Source: Phocoena phocoena
Taxonomy: Eukaryota > Chordata > Mammalia > Artiodactyla > Phocoenidae
Reading direction: 5' to 3'
Assembly: GCF_963924675.1 (NCBI RefSeq)
Contig: NC_089220.1
Span: 56,492,639-56,556,638 of the forward strand
DNA: 64,000 nt
In this document: piece by piece, positions 10,759 to 22,439 of the stretch
Numbering within the stretch: position 1 is the stretch's first letter
Layout: every line of letters starts with the position of its first letter
Made by a program: the position numbers and the translations under genes
The notes under the pieces: model-generated
What the model was told of the DNA's origin: nothing
Databases searched by the model: none
The model's input: the letters and a program-made list of their open reading frames with translations, nothing else

Positions 10759-13700
10759 CTAGACTCCACATGTATGTGTTAATTTACAATGTTTGTTTTC
10801 CTCTTTCTGATTTACTTCACTCTGTATGACAGTCTCTAGGTCCATCCATGTCTTTGCAAGTGGCACAATTTTGTTCCTTCTTATGGCTGAGTAACATTCC
10901 ATTGTATATACGTACTGCATCTTCTTTATCCATTCCTCTGTTAATGGACATTTAGGTTGCTTTGATGTCTTGGCTATTGTAAATAGTGCTGCAATGAACA
11001 TTGGGGTGCATGTGACTTTTTCAATTATGGTTTTCTTAGGGTATATGCCCAGTAGTGGGAATGCTGGGTCATATCATAGTTCTATTTTTAGTTTTTAAGG
11101 AACCTCCATACTTTTCTCCATAGTGGCTGTATCAATTTACATTCCCACCAACAGTGCAATTGGGTTCCCTTTCCTCCCCACCTCCTCCTGCATTTATTGT
11201 TTGTAGATTTTTTGATAATGGCCATTTGGACTGCTGTGAGGTGATATTTCATTGTAGTTTTGATTTGCCTTTCTCTGATAATTAGTGCTGTTGAGCATCT
11301 TTACATGTGCCTTTTGGCCATCTGTATGTCTTCTTTGGAGAAATGTCTATTTAGGTCTTTTGCCCATTTTTGATTTGGTTCCTTGTTTTTTTGATATTGA
11401 GCTACATGAGCTGTTTTACATTTTGGAGATTGATCCCTTGTTCATTTCTTCATTTGCAACTATTTTCTCCAATTCTGAGGGTTGTCTTTTCCTCTTGTTT
11501 ATGGTTTCCTTTTCTGTGCAAAAGCTTTTAAGTTTAATTAGGTCTCATTTGTTTACTTTGTTTTTATTGTCATTACTCTAGGAGGTGGGTCTAAAAAGAT
11601 CTTGCTGAGATTTATGTCAGAGAGTGTTCTGCCTATGTTTTCCTCTAAGAGTTTTACAGTGTCCAGCCTAACATTTAGGTCTTTGACACATTTTGAGTTT
11701 ATGTTTGTGTATGGTGTTAGGAAGTGTTCTATTTTCATTCTTTTACATGTATCTGTCCAGTTTTTCCAGCACCACTTATTGAAGAAACTGTCTTCTCCAT
11801 TGTATATTCTTGCCTCCTTTGTCATAGATTGGGTAACCATAGGTACATGGGTTTATCTCTGGGCTTTCTGTCCTGTTCCATTGATTTATATTTCTGTTTT
11901 TGTGCCAATACCATACTGTTTTGATTACTGTAGCTTTGTAGTATAGTCTGAAGTCAGGCAGCCTGATTCTTCCAGCTCCGTTTTTCTTTCTCAAAATTGC
12001 TTTGGCTATCTGAGGTCTTTTGTGTTTCCATACAAATTGTAAATTTCTTTGTTCTAATTCTGTGAAAAAATGCCACTGGTAATTTGATAGGGATTGCATT
12101 GAATCTGTAGATTGCTTTGAGTAGTATAGTCATTTTCACAATATTGATTCTTCCAATCCAAGAACATGGTATATCGCTCCATCTGTTTGTGTCATCTTTG
12201 ATTTCTTTCATCAGTGTCTTATAGTTTTGTGAGTACGGGTAGTTTGCCTCCTTAGGTAGTTTTATTCCTAGGTGTTTTATTGTTTTTGTTACAATGGTAA
12301 ATGGGATCGTTTCCTTAATTTCTCTTTCTGACTTTTTGTTATTAGTGTATAACAATGCAAGAGACTTCTGGGCATTAATTTTTTATCCTGAGACTTTATC
12401 AAATTCATTGATTAGCCCTAGTACCTTTCTGGTGGCATTTTTTTGGATTTTCTAGATACATTATCATGTCACCTACAAACAGTGACAGTTATACTTCTTA
12501 TTTTCAATTTGTATTCCTTTCATTTCTTTTTCTTCTCTGATTACTGTGACTAGGCCTTCCAAAACTATGTTGAATAATATTGGCAAGAGTGGACACCGTT
12601 GTCTTGTTCCTGATCTTAGAGGAAATGCTTTCAGTTTTTCACCATTGAGGATGATGTTTGCTGTGGGTTTGTCATATATGGCCTTTATTATGTTGAGGTA
12701 GGTTCCCTCTATGCCTACTTCTGGAGAGATTTTATCTTAAATTGGTGTTGAATTTTGTCAAAATCTTTTTTTTCATTTATTGAGATGATCATATGGGTTT
12801 TATTCTTCACTTTGTTAATATGCTGTATCGCATTGATTGATTTGCATATACTGAAGAATCCTTGCATCCTGGGGATAAATCCCACTTGATCATGGTGTAT
12901 GATCCTTCAATGTGTTGTTGGATTCTGATTGCTAGTACTTTGTTGAGGATTTTTGCGTATATGTTCATCAGTGATATTGGTCCATAATTTTCTTTTTTTG
13001 TGATGTCTTTGTCTGGTTTTGGTATCAGGGTGATGGTGGCCTCATAGAATGAGCTTAGGAATGTTCCTCCCTCTGCAGTTTTTTGGAAGAGTTTGAGAAG
13101 GATGGGTGTTAGCTCTTCTCTAAATGTTTGATAGAATTTACCTGTGAAGCCATCTGACCCTGTACTTTTGTTTGTTGGAAGATTTTAAATCACCATTTCA
13201 ATATCATTACTTCTGATTGGTCTGTTCATATTTTCTATTCTTCCTGGTTCACTCTTGGAAGATTGTACTTTTCTAAGAATTTGTCCATTTCCTCCAGGTT
13301 GTCCATTTTTTGGGCAAATAGTTGCTTGTAGTAGTATCTTATGATCCTTTGTATTTCTGCAGTGTCAGTTGTAACTTCTGCTTTTTCATTTCTAATTTTA
13401 TTGATTTGAGACCTCTCCCTTTTTTTCTTGTTGAGTCTGGCTAAAGATTTATCAATTTTGTTTATCTTCTCAATGAACTAACTTTTAGTTTCATTTACCT
13501 TTGCTATTGTTTTCCTTGTTTCTATTTCATTTATTTCTGCTCTGATTTTTATGATTTCTTTCCTTCTCCTAGCTTTGGGTTTTGTTTGTTCTTCTTTCTC
13601 TAGTTGCTTTGGGTGTAAGGTTAGGTTGTTTATTTGAGGTGTTTCCTGTTTCTTGAGGTAGGATTGTATTGCTGTAAACTTCCCTCCTAGAACTGCTTTT

Positions 13701-14566
13701 GCTGCATCCCATAGGTTTTGTGTCATTGCATTTTCATTGTCATTTGTCTATAGGTACTTTTTTTATTTCCTTCTTGATTTCTTCAGTGATCTGTTGGTTA
13801 TTTAGTAGCGTATTGTTTAGCCTCTATGTGTTTCTATTTTTTACAGTTTTTTTTCCTGTAATTGATTTCTAATCTCATTGTGTTGTGGTCAGAAAAGATG
13901 CTTGATACAATTTCAATTTTCTTAAATTTGCTAAGGCTTGATTTGTGACCAAACATGTGATCTATCCTGGAGAATGTTCCACATGCACTTGAGAAGAAAG
14001 TGTAATCTGCTTTTTTCAGATGGAATGTCCTATAAATATCAATTAAGTCTATCTGGTCATTTGTGTCATTTAAAGCTTGTGTTTCCTTATTTATTTTCTA
14101 TTTTGATGATCTGTCCATTGGTGTAAGTGGTGTGTTAAAATCCCCTGCTATTTTTGTTTACTGTCGATTTCTCCTTTCATGGCTGTTAACATTTACCTTA
14201 TGTAATGAGGAGCTCCTATGTTGGTTGCATAAACATTTATAATTGTTATATCTCCTTCTTGGATTGATCATTTGATCATTATGTAGTGTCCTTCCTTGTC
14301 TGTTGTAATACTATTTATTTTAAAGTCTATCTTGTCTGACATGAGCATTGCTGCTCCAGCTTTCTTTTGATTTCCATTTGCATGCAATATCTTTTTTCAC
14401 CCCCTCACTTTCAATCTTTGTGTGTCCCTAGTTCTGTAGTGGGTCTCTTGTAGACAGCATATATACAGGTCTTGTTTTTGTATCCATTCAGCCAGTCTGT
14501 GTCTTTCAGTTGGTGCCGTCTATACACATTTACAGTAATTATTGATATGTATATACCTATTACCAT
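10759..14566 (-). pseudogene. L1 ORF2 (endonuclease / reverse transcriptase), broken
   Basis: L1 ORF2p has an N-terminal APE-like endonuclease, a central reverse transcriptase and a C-terminal cysteine-rich region, and acts in target-primed reverse transcription. Here the start codon is the CAT at 14564-14566 on the plus strand, giving protein MVIGIYISIITVNV. The end is at 10759, with the typical C-terminal 'ECYSAIRRNKI' and 'WMDLETVIQSEV' blocks at 10759-11001. The span of about 3.8 kb equals the usual ORF2 size of about 1,275 codons. Only short open pieces survive (11553-11840, 11776-12099, 11954-12355, 13478-13726), in different frames, so the gene has several frameshifts and stops. It cannot make a full protein. 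Confidence 0.85.
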
Positions 14567-14624
14567 TTTCCTAATTGTTTTGGGTTTGTTATTGTAGGTC
14601 TTTTCCTTCTCTTGTGCTTCCTGC

Positions 14625-15754
14625 CTAGAGAAGTTCCTTTAGCATTTGTTGCAAAGCTGGTTTGGTGGTACTGAATTCTCTTAACTTTTGCTTGTCTGTA
14701 AAGGTTTTAATTTCTCCATCGAATCTGAGTGATATCCTTGCTGGGTGGAGTAATCTTGGTTGTAGGTTTTTCCCTTTCATTACTTTAAATATGTCTTTCC
14801 CCTCCCTTTTGCTGTGTAGAGTTTCTGCTGAAAGATTAGCTGATAACTTTATGGAGATTCCCTTGTGTGTGTTTTTTTGTTTTTTGTTTTGTTTTTTTTT
14901 TTTTTTTTTGCGGTATGTGGGCCTCTCACTGTTGTGGCCTCTCCCGTTGCGGAGCACAGGCTCCGGATGTGCAGGCTCAGCGGCCATGGCTCACGGGCCC
15001 AGCCACTCCGAGGCATGTGGGATCTTCCCGGACTGGGGCACGAACCCGTGTCCCCTGCGTCAGCAGGTGGACTCTCAACTACTGCGCCACCAGGGAAGCC
15101 CCCTTGTATGTTTTTTATTTTGCTTTTCCTTGCTGCTTTTAATATTTTTTCTTTGTATTTAATTAATATGTGTCTCATCATGTTTCTTCTTGGGTTTATC
15201 CTGTATGGAGCTCTGTGCACTTCCTGGACTTGGGTGACTATTTCCTTTCCCATGTTAAGGACATTTTTGACTATAATCTCTTCAAATATTTTCTCAGACA
15301 CTTTCTCTTTCCCTTCTTCTTCTGGGACCGCTATAATTCGAATGTTCGTGCATTTAAAGTTGTCCCAGAGATCTCTGAGACTTTCTTCGTTTCTTTTCAT
15401 TCTTTTTTCCTTATTCTCCTTGGCAGTTATTTCCACTATTTTATCTTCCATGTCACTTATCCGTTCTTCTGCCTCAGTTATTCTGCTGTTGATCCCTTCT
15501 AGTGTATTTTTCATTTTAGTTGTTTTATTGTTCATCACTGTCTATTTGTTCTTTAGTTCTTCTAGGTCTTTGTTAAACGTTTCTTGTATCTTCTCTATCT
15601 ATGCCTCCATTCTGTTTCTGAGATTTTGGATCATGTTAGCTCTCATTACTCTGAATTCTTTTTCAGGTCTATTGCCTATTTCCTGTTCATTTATTTGGTC
15701 TTGTAGGTTTTTACCTTGCTCCTTTGTCTGTAACATATTTCTCTGTTGTCTCGT
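14625..15754 (-). pseudogene. L1 ORF1 (RNA-binding chaperone), broken by stops and a SINE
   Basis: ORF1p is the coiled-coil, RRM-containing nucleic-acid chaperone of the L1 RNP. The frame at 14849-15538 carries the recognisable coiled-coil/RRM boundary ('GINSRITEAEERISDMEDK', then 'IRIIAVPEE') and the C-terminal 'PYRINPRRN' block. It ends with 'KELL' and a stop at 14625. The position equivalent to the start codon of the other L1 in this window (57543) is ACG rather than ATG (15752-15754). Stops occur near 15600 and 15540. A CHR-2 at 14870-15101 splits the C-terminal domain. Without the SINE the length would be about 296 codons, normal for the family. Confidence 0.85.
14870..15101 (-). mobile_element. 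CHR-2 SINE inserted in L1 ORF1, minus
   Basis: Long T-run, then 'gcggtatgtgggcctctcac' to 'gggaagccc'. Target duplication CCCTTGTGTG (14860-14869) and CCCTTGTATG (15101-15110). It creates long artefactual frames (301 and 166 codons plus, 229 codons minus) that fuse SINE with antisense or sense L1. The insertion is younger than the L1. Confidence 0.95.
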
Positions 15755-16440
15755 AGTTGTTGATGGTTGATGTGTTCCTGTCTTGCTGGTTGTTTGGTCT
15801 GAGCCATCCAGCACTGGAGCTTGCAGGCCATTGGATTGATCTGGTTCTTGGTGCTGAGATGTGGACCACTGGGAGAGCTCACACTGATAAATATTCCTCG
15901 GGACCTGAAGTTCTCTGGTAGTCCAGCAGCTCAGATTCAGTCCTCCCACCACAGGGGCTCAGGCCCAATCCCCAGCCTCAGAACCAAGATTCCCCCCCAA
16001 GCCACGTGGTATGACAAAAAATAACCCAGACAAACAAAGCCCAAGGCAAATATAAAATAAAACCGAACAAAAAGAAAAGCAAACATACAAACAAAAAAAA
16101 GAAAACACAAATAAAACCTAAGAAAAATAATGAAAACAAATCTAAGCAAACAAAAGACAAACCAACAAGCAAACAACAACAAAGGAAAGCGAATAACAGA
16201 AGACACACAAATAAACAAGAGAATCCAAAAATCAAAACCAATAATAAAAACAAAACTAACCTAAACTTAAAACAAAAAACGAAAAAGCAAACTAAAAGAA
16301 CAGCTTGTTGCTTGAAGATTTTTCTTGTCCACTTAGATTCTGAGGTCTTCCACTAGTGTTCAGTAGGTGCTCTGTGAGAATTATTCCAATGTATTCTTGA
16401 TGTACCTGTGAGGAGATCCGAACTCCACGTCCTCCTATTC
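15755..16440 (-). promoter_or_regulatory. L1 5'UTR (internal promoter region) with long T-rich sense tract
   Basis: Lies between the ORF1 start region and the element's 5' end. A 5'UTR of this kind normally carries the internal pol II promoter that drives L1. About 16015-16300 is an almost T-free, A-rich stretch on the plus strand (T-rich in the sense direction) made of irregular AAAC/AAAT/AAG units. A similar T-rich tract precedes ORF1 in the other full-length L1 (about 56930-57035). Promoter activity today is unlikely but not assessable here. Confidence 0.7.
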
Positions 16441-17226
16441 CTGTCTCATTTCTGAGATTTGTAATTTGTATAATTTCAGTTCTTCTAAATTTGTTGTTGT
16501 GTGTATGTGCACTTTATGGTCTAGAAAGTGGTCATTCTTGCTATACTTTTATGATCACTTATATAGAAGGTATATCTGATGTTGCTGTGATGTTAAAATG
16601 TGTATAGATTATATACTGTTGGTTGGTTTTGTTTTTGAGTTCTTCTATGTCCTTCTTTGTCTTCTGTCTAGTTGTTCTATTAATTAGTGGTAGAGGGTAT
16701 TTGTGGTTCCAATTATAATTGTGGACTTATCTATTTCTTAGAATTCTGTCAGTTTTTGCTTCACTATTTTGCTGCCTTCTTGGGTGCATACGCATTTAGG
16801 ATTGGTATGTCTACTTTGTATAATGACACTTTAATCATTATATATTATTCCAGTCTCTCTCTGCTAACTTTCTTTGTACTGAATTCTACTTAACTTATAT
16901 GAAATTATCTACTCCTTTTTTCCTTTGATTAATATTTTCATGATACATGTTTTTCTATCCTTTAATTTTCAACCTGCCTATCTCAATATATTTAAAGCAA
17001 GTTTCTTATAGACCACATATATTTGAATCATATTTTTTAACCTACCCTGCAGTATCTGCCTTTTAATTGACCCATTTAGATTATTTACATTTAATACAAG
17101 TGTGATATATTAGGGTTTATTCTGCCACTTATTTTTTTGGTTTTTCTTTGGTCTCTCTAGTCTTTTTTGGCATATTTTTTTGACTTTTTCTACTTTCCCT
17201 TTAGTTACTTGAGCAAACATTTTTGA

Positions 17227-17275
17227 GAATTCTATTTTAAATAGAATTCTATTTTAAATAAAATTCTATTTTGAC
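17227..17275. repeat. 17-bp tandem repeat, about 3 copies
   Basis: Unit GAATTCTATTTTAAATA occurs at 17227-17243 and 17244-17260 identically, followed by a diverged partial copy AAATTCTATTTTGAC to 17275. It lies within old L1 sequence between the ORF2 and ORF1 parts, so it arose by local duplication after insertion. Confidence 0.9.
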
Positions 17276-19013
17276 ATTTACCAGTTCAAGTCTAGTGCAG
17301 CAACTTTAGCTCTTTTTAAGTTCTTTCGCCCTCCCCTATTTGTAATACAATCCTCATACATAATTTCTGTACAGACAGTTATAATCTCATCAGGCAGTGT
17401 TCTAATTTTTGTTTCACCTGCCAAAAATAATTGAGAAGATGCATGAGAAGGAGAGTTTAGTTATCTGTGCATATTTTGCTTATCATGTTCTTTTCTTGTT
17501 TCTGATCTTCCAAGATTCCTTCTTTGTTGGTTTCCTTCTGTTTAGAGAACATTTTTATATATCCTTTTAAGGTAAACCTCCTGGGGACAAATTCTCTTAC
17601 TTTTCAATAATTTAAGAATGTCTTTGTTTCCCTTTAATTCCTAAAAGATACTACACTGGGTAGATGATTCTGAGTTGGAAATTCTTTTTGAAATATTTGA
17701 AAAATATTGTGATACCTCTTTATGGCTTCCAGTTTCTAATGAGAAGTCTTCTGTCATTCAAATTGGTTTTTTTCCTCTACATAAGGTTTCATTTCTCTCT
17801 TGCTACTTCAAAGATTTTTTTCTTTTTCTTTAACTTTTAGAAATTTGACTAACATATGTTTTGGATTGGTTTTCTTTAAATTTATCCTGTTTAGAGTTTG
17901 TTCATCTTTTTGAAACTGTAGGATTATATTCATTGTCATTTTGAGGAAGTTTTCAACCATCATTTCTTTAAGTGCTTTTTCAGACTTGCCCTCTTTCTCT
18001 CCTCTCCTTCCCAGAGTCTAATGACACATATGTTAGATTTTTTAAAAAAATAATTCCACAGGTCCCTGAGGCTCTCTTAAATTTTTTTTTTAGTCTGTTT
18101 TCTCTCCTTTGTTCATATTGGGTAGTTTGTTTTGATCTCCCAGTTTCCTGATTGTTTCCATTTTTCTGTTGAGCCTTTCTACTGAGCTTTTTATTTGGTT
18201 ATTGTATTTTTCAGTTCTAAAATTTCCATTTGGTTCATGTCTTTTCTTCCTTTGCTTACAACTTTATATTTCTTTGCTGAAGCTTTGTATATTTTCATTT
18301 GCTTCAAGCATGTATGTAATAGCTCACAGAAGCATTTTTATCATAGCTGTACCAAAATTTTTGTCAGATAATTCTAACATGCCTGCTATTTTAGTGTTAT
18401 TCATTGCCATTTTCATTTAGTTTGAGATATATTCTAGTTCTTGGCATGATGAGTGATTTTTTTTTTTACTGAAAACTAGACATTTTAAGTATTATGAGAA
18501 TAGATCTTAATTAAACATTCTGTTTTAGCTGGGTTTTTCTGATACTACTTTAGCAAGTGATAGGGCACCACCTTGCTACTACCAGATGGAGGTAGAACAT
18601 CAGGTTTCTCATTGGGCCTCCATTAGCCAACAAGAGCATGCTCCTCATTACTGCTGGATGGGGATGGGAATTCTGACTTCCCTAGTGGTCTCCACTAACA
18701 CTGGTGGGAAAGCTTCATTATTGCTAAGGGAATGTGAAAGTCATGGCTCTTCTCTAGGCCTTTTCTGATATCACTCTAGCAGAGAGAGGGAGGAGCACCT
18801 CATTACTGCAAGTGAAGGAAATCCAGGCTACTCAAGTGGAGTTTACTGAAAGCACAGTGCTTCTACTTCCAGCGGAGGTGAGAATCTTAGCTCTCTATTT
18901 GGTCTTTTCCAACATTACATTGTTGGGTGTACCTCACAGAGTCTCTCTATGGTGGAAGTCTAGGATTCTCACATTGCCTTTGCTTACATGTGTGGGGATA
19001 GAGGATTATATTT

Positions 19014-19043
19014 CTGTGTGTGTGAGTGTGCGTGTGTGTGTGT
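19014..19043. repeat. Short (TG)n microsatellite
   Basis: Imperfect TG repeat with one GA and one GC interruption, in the 5'UTR region of the old L1. Confidence 0.9.
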
Positions 19044-19330
19044 GATGTTTAGCTGGAGTAGAGCAGTTATTATGTAAAGTTGTTTTTTTATTTTTTTTCT
19101 TTCTAGAAAGCTTTCTTACTACTCTGGCTAGAGATAATAGGCTTTGGATGTAGTTCTTTTTGTCTTTTTGAGTTTCCATAATAGCAGTCTTTTTAACACC
19201 CAGCCTGGTATATACGAGACAAAAAGAAAACCCAAGTAACCCCCAGCATGTTGTTCCCTGTGTCCTGAAGTAACCCAGCAAGTCTGCTTTCTTCTATTCA
19301 CTCCTTAGAGTATTATTTTTGTTTTATATG

Positions 19331-20955
19331 TCATGTCTACATTTTTTAGTTGTACTTAGCATGTGGAATAGGGAAAAGTACTCTGTGTCCTGGAAGCAGA
19401 AGCCCATCTATATTTTTGTAGATCTAAATCAATTACTCTTTTTTCCATAATGATTCTTTCATATTTTATCATCTTCTTACCTCTATTTTATCAGGTATTT
19501 CACTATCATAGTTCTTATAACCTGCATTTAATAATAACACTATTTAAAATAGTAATTGTCAATCACTCATATCTATATCTCAGTAAAATGTTCATTAATA
19601 GACTGCCTCTTAGAAAAGTGTGCAGTTATTATTTGTTATTCACAAATAACTAGATGAATAATTGTTTGTTCTACACATTTGAAGAATTCTTCCTCCTGAA
19701 ACAGATCATGGTACAGATAAGGGCATCATGGTATTAACCTTCAAATAAATAATAGGTAATGTGCTTTTTTTCATAATTTTATCCAATAGTACATCTAAAG
19801 TAATGACCTGGTAACCAACTAGTTGATTAACTGCATTGGAGCCACTGCAGTTATTCAAGCGCCCTCAAATAGGTTCCATTTCAAAACTAGAAGAGAAAAA
19901 AAAGATATAATGACTTTGGGCTTAATTTATATAACATATATATCAAAGTTCAGTTCTTGCAAGTTAACATAGTTCTTCAGGGTTCACTGGAAGATAAAAG
20001 TGTGAGATTTTAAAGAAAGAACAAAATAAAACACCATAGTTTTGTTGGTCAATAAACACCTCTAATTTTGTACTTCATTTGATTGTTTTTAAAATATTTG
20101 AATTTTACAGATAATATTTACATGATAAAATTTAATGCCTCAAAATGGAAAAGCATAAACTGCTTAGTGAGTTTGAGATGCGTTATCATGTAATGGCATT
20201 TACAATATTTTTAAAAAATCCAAATGTAGCTCTTCTTGCAGCATGACAAAGAGAATTAAATATATAACACTTGGCTCTCTAGAAACTCATATCAAACAAG
20301 TAACCCTAAATTATATAAAAGATATATGAATAAAAGCTGAGCAAGTACACAAATCAATCAACATACCAACTTTATACACCAACAAAGTGAAAAACAATCA
20401 CATTGTTTCTCTTGAATGAATAAAGATTTGCCAATTAAGGTTTAGACAAGTAGACCAAGAAAATTTTACTGCCTTTAAATGCTCCCTTGATAATAGTATA
20501 CTACAGATGATAAAACAAAATGGCTGGATTAAGTCCAAACATTATTGATTAAATAGTACTAGTTTGGAGATTAATTTGAACACATATTACAATACTTCAT
20601 TTTAATAGTTATGAGTCCTGGCTATCATACAACTTGTTTGGTATTTCAATCATTTTTCTTTTCATCTTAAAATGAAAATAAAAATCATGATCTGCATTAT
20701 TTTCTTTAGAGATATTGCAATAAGATATTTTTTAAGCACATTATGTGTAAATGCATTCTGAGTTATGATAACCTGATCAATTTGATTTGTGAGGAAGAAC
20801 ACTTTTATCTTCTACTATTATGTACTTCTTTTCATATTGAAAGAGTTCCATATGCCAAAATGGCATGTTCACTCTGTAGTCAGTTTACTTCCTTTAGGAA
20901 AAGAAAGAAGCAGGGTGGGATAATACTGTGTAATAAAGAATTTGTCTGGTCTTTG
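19331..20955. other. Unique AT-rich DNA, nothing recognised
   Basis: No repeat family recognised and no credible ORF. The 67- and 72-codon frames lack domains or splice context. Confidence 0.5.
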
Positions 20956-20959
20956 TTCT

Positions 20960-21645
20960 GAGCTCCTGGAAGAGAAACTCTAAATCCATGGAATTTCCCC
21001 ACATGTGTATCTTTTTTATTAATGATGGGCTCCTCAGACTACACCTGAGTTTACACTAAGGAATTTATTAATGTTGGGCACCTAGGTGGTTTCAGGACGG
21101 GAGCTGGACATGTGAGAAAGACCATGTGATGATTAGACAGTTAGGCCTTTGAGTGATATCAGCTAGGCCTCTGGAGAAGGGAGAGGGGCTGGAGATTGAG
21201 TTCAACTAAGAGGCCAGTGACTCAATCCATCATGCCTACAAGATGAAATTCCAATAAAATAACTGTACACCTGAAGGTCAGTGAACTTTACTCACTGGTA
21301 ATCATAAATGGAGTGCTAAGAGAGTGATGAGTACTGAGGCAATGGAAGCTGCACATTTGGGAACCACCCAGACTTTAATTTATATGTCTTTTCATTTGAC
21401 TGGTCCTGTCTTCTATCTTTTAGAATAAAAATGTAATCATAAATATGGCACTTTCCTGAGATCTGTAAATCCTTCAGACAAATTACCAAACTTGGGGAAG
21501 TAGTGGGAACTCCCAGATTGGAACACAGTTGGTCAGAGAAACCTGGAGCTTGCAGCTGTAGTCTGCAGTGAGGACAGTCTTGTGGGCTCTGGGCCCTTAA
21601 CCTGTAATATCTGTGCTCACTCTGGGTAGTTAGTGTCAGCTGCGA
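20960..21645 (+). mobile_element. Old endogenous-retrovirus LTR-like repeat
   Basis: Phrases such as 'gagaggggctggagattgag', 'caatccatcatgcctacaag', 'gacagtcttgtgggctctgg' and 'gcccttaacctgtaatatct' match, in order, a mammalian-wide LTR repeat that I recognise but cannot name with confidence. An AATAAA lies at about 21423. No inner retroviral genes are next to it, so it is probably a solo LTR. Divergence is high. The 121-codon minus frame overlapping it is not a gene. Confidence 0.5.
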
Positions 21646-22149
21646 TGCAGGTAGTAATAAAGAAAAAATTATTTGTGACACTTGTTAAAGATGGTAAGGC
21701 ATTATTCAGGACTATTAGGTACAGGTGATAGGTATAGGGACAACTAAGATAGAATTTTGCAGTAGATGAGAGAGATTGGGTCCAACTCCAAATATAGCAT
21801 GGACACATGGGAATTTGTTTATAGCCAAGGAATAGGATGGAGGACAGTGGATGAAAAATTACTAAGAGGAAACATCAAGGGTAATGGCGGTTCTGGCTAA
21901 AGATTCTTGCTGAAGACAGGCCAGGGAGATCAGACATCACCTGGGGAATGGTGAAGGATGAAAGGCCTGATCAGATAATGAGGGTGATCAGATATGGAGG
22001 GTGAGGGATTCTGGTTAATCAGACCTAGCAGGGTTCTCGTTAAAATTAGCTTTTTTAAGAAAGTGCACAGATGAGCCTAGAAGAAGGTTCAGAAGTCTGA
22101 TTAAAGTTTGGTTAAGCAAAGAATCTTTGTCAGTAGTTAGCCTCAAAAT

Positions 22150-22435
22150 GGTCAGCAATGATCCCTGCCATGTGGTGTTAACACCATTGTATATTGTCCT
22201 TCCACATTGTATGATTACTCTGTGTGATGGGTCAACTGAATATAGCAGAAGTGATGGTATATTACTTTCAAGATTGTTAAGGTATACCAAGCATTAAAGC
22301 TTTCATTTGTGTCCTCCCCTTTACCTACCCTCCCGTGTGGTCTTGACTGATTTGCCGTGCTATGGAAAACGGCTGTCATGGTGTAAGCAGCCCTGTACTA
22401 AGTGTGCCTACTTTTGGGAGACTAAGTCTAAATCC
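22150..22435 (+). mobile_element. Possible MLT1-type (MaLR) LTR fragment
   Basis: The order of 'atccctgccatgtggtgtta', 'ctgtgtgatgggtcaactga', 'tatagcagaagtgatggtat' and 'ggtgtaagcagccctgtact' resembles the first half of mammalian MLT1-like LTRs. The 3' half is missing or too diverged. Name and ends are tentative. Confidence 0.4.
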
Positions 22436-22439
22436 CACA

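Larger units (their letters stand above)
10435..16440 (-). mobile_element. Full-length L1 retrotransposon, minus strand
   Basis: Complete element of about 6.0 kb including a later CHR-2. It has a 3'UTR beginning with a T-run at about 10438, ORF2 (stop at 10759, start at 14566), ORF1 (14625-15754) and a 5'UTR up to about 16440, whose antisense end reads 'actccacgtcctcctattcc'. The target duplication is CTGTGTCATTTCT (10422-10434) against CTGTCTCATTTCT (16441-16453), 12 of 13 matching. It is the same broad family as the plus-strand L1 at 55.3-62.6 kb. It is inserted in an older L1. Both ORFs carry stops and indels, so it is dead. Confidence 0.9.
16441..19330 (-). mobile_element. Old L1 (right arm of the split host): ORF2 5' part, ORF1 and 5'UTR
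   Basis: Continues the old L1 after the younger insertion. The 16.65-17.12 kb part is antisense endonuclease text ('caattataattgtggactta', 'gggtgcatacgcatttagga'). The 17.68-18.40 kb part is ORF1 antisense ('atcatttctttaagtgcttt', 'ttgagcctttctactgagct'). About 18.47-19.05 kb is a GC-richer 5'UTR with repeated units such as 'cattactgctggatggggat' and 'gaaggaaatccaggctact'. It is heavily mutated. Frames of 60-91 codons have no relation to each other. Its left arm is at 9645-10434. Confidence 0.7.

Noticed and set aside
14849..15538. 229-codon minus-strand frame as an intact gene
   Set aside because: It is the middle of L1 ORF1 running into a SINE. The true ORF1 has earlier stops and no ATG start.
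14865..15770. 301-codon plus-strand open frame
   Set aside because: It is the translation of a CHR-2 SINE joined to antisense L1 ORF1. No domain is credible and it depends on the SINE insertion.
16015..16300. Repeat array resembling a CRISPR or minisatellite
   Set aside because: Units are irregular AAAC/AAAT words with no fixed period or spacers. It is a low-complexity part of an L1 5'UTR.
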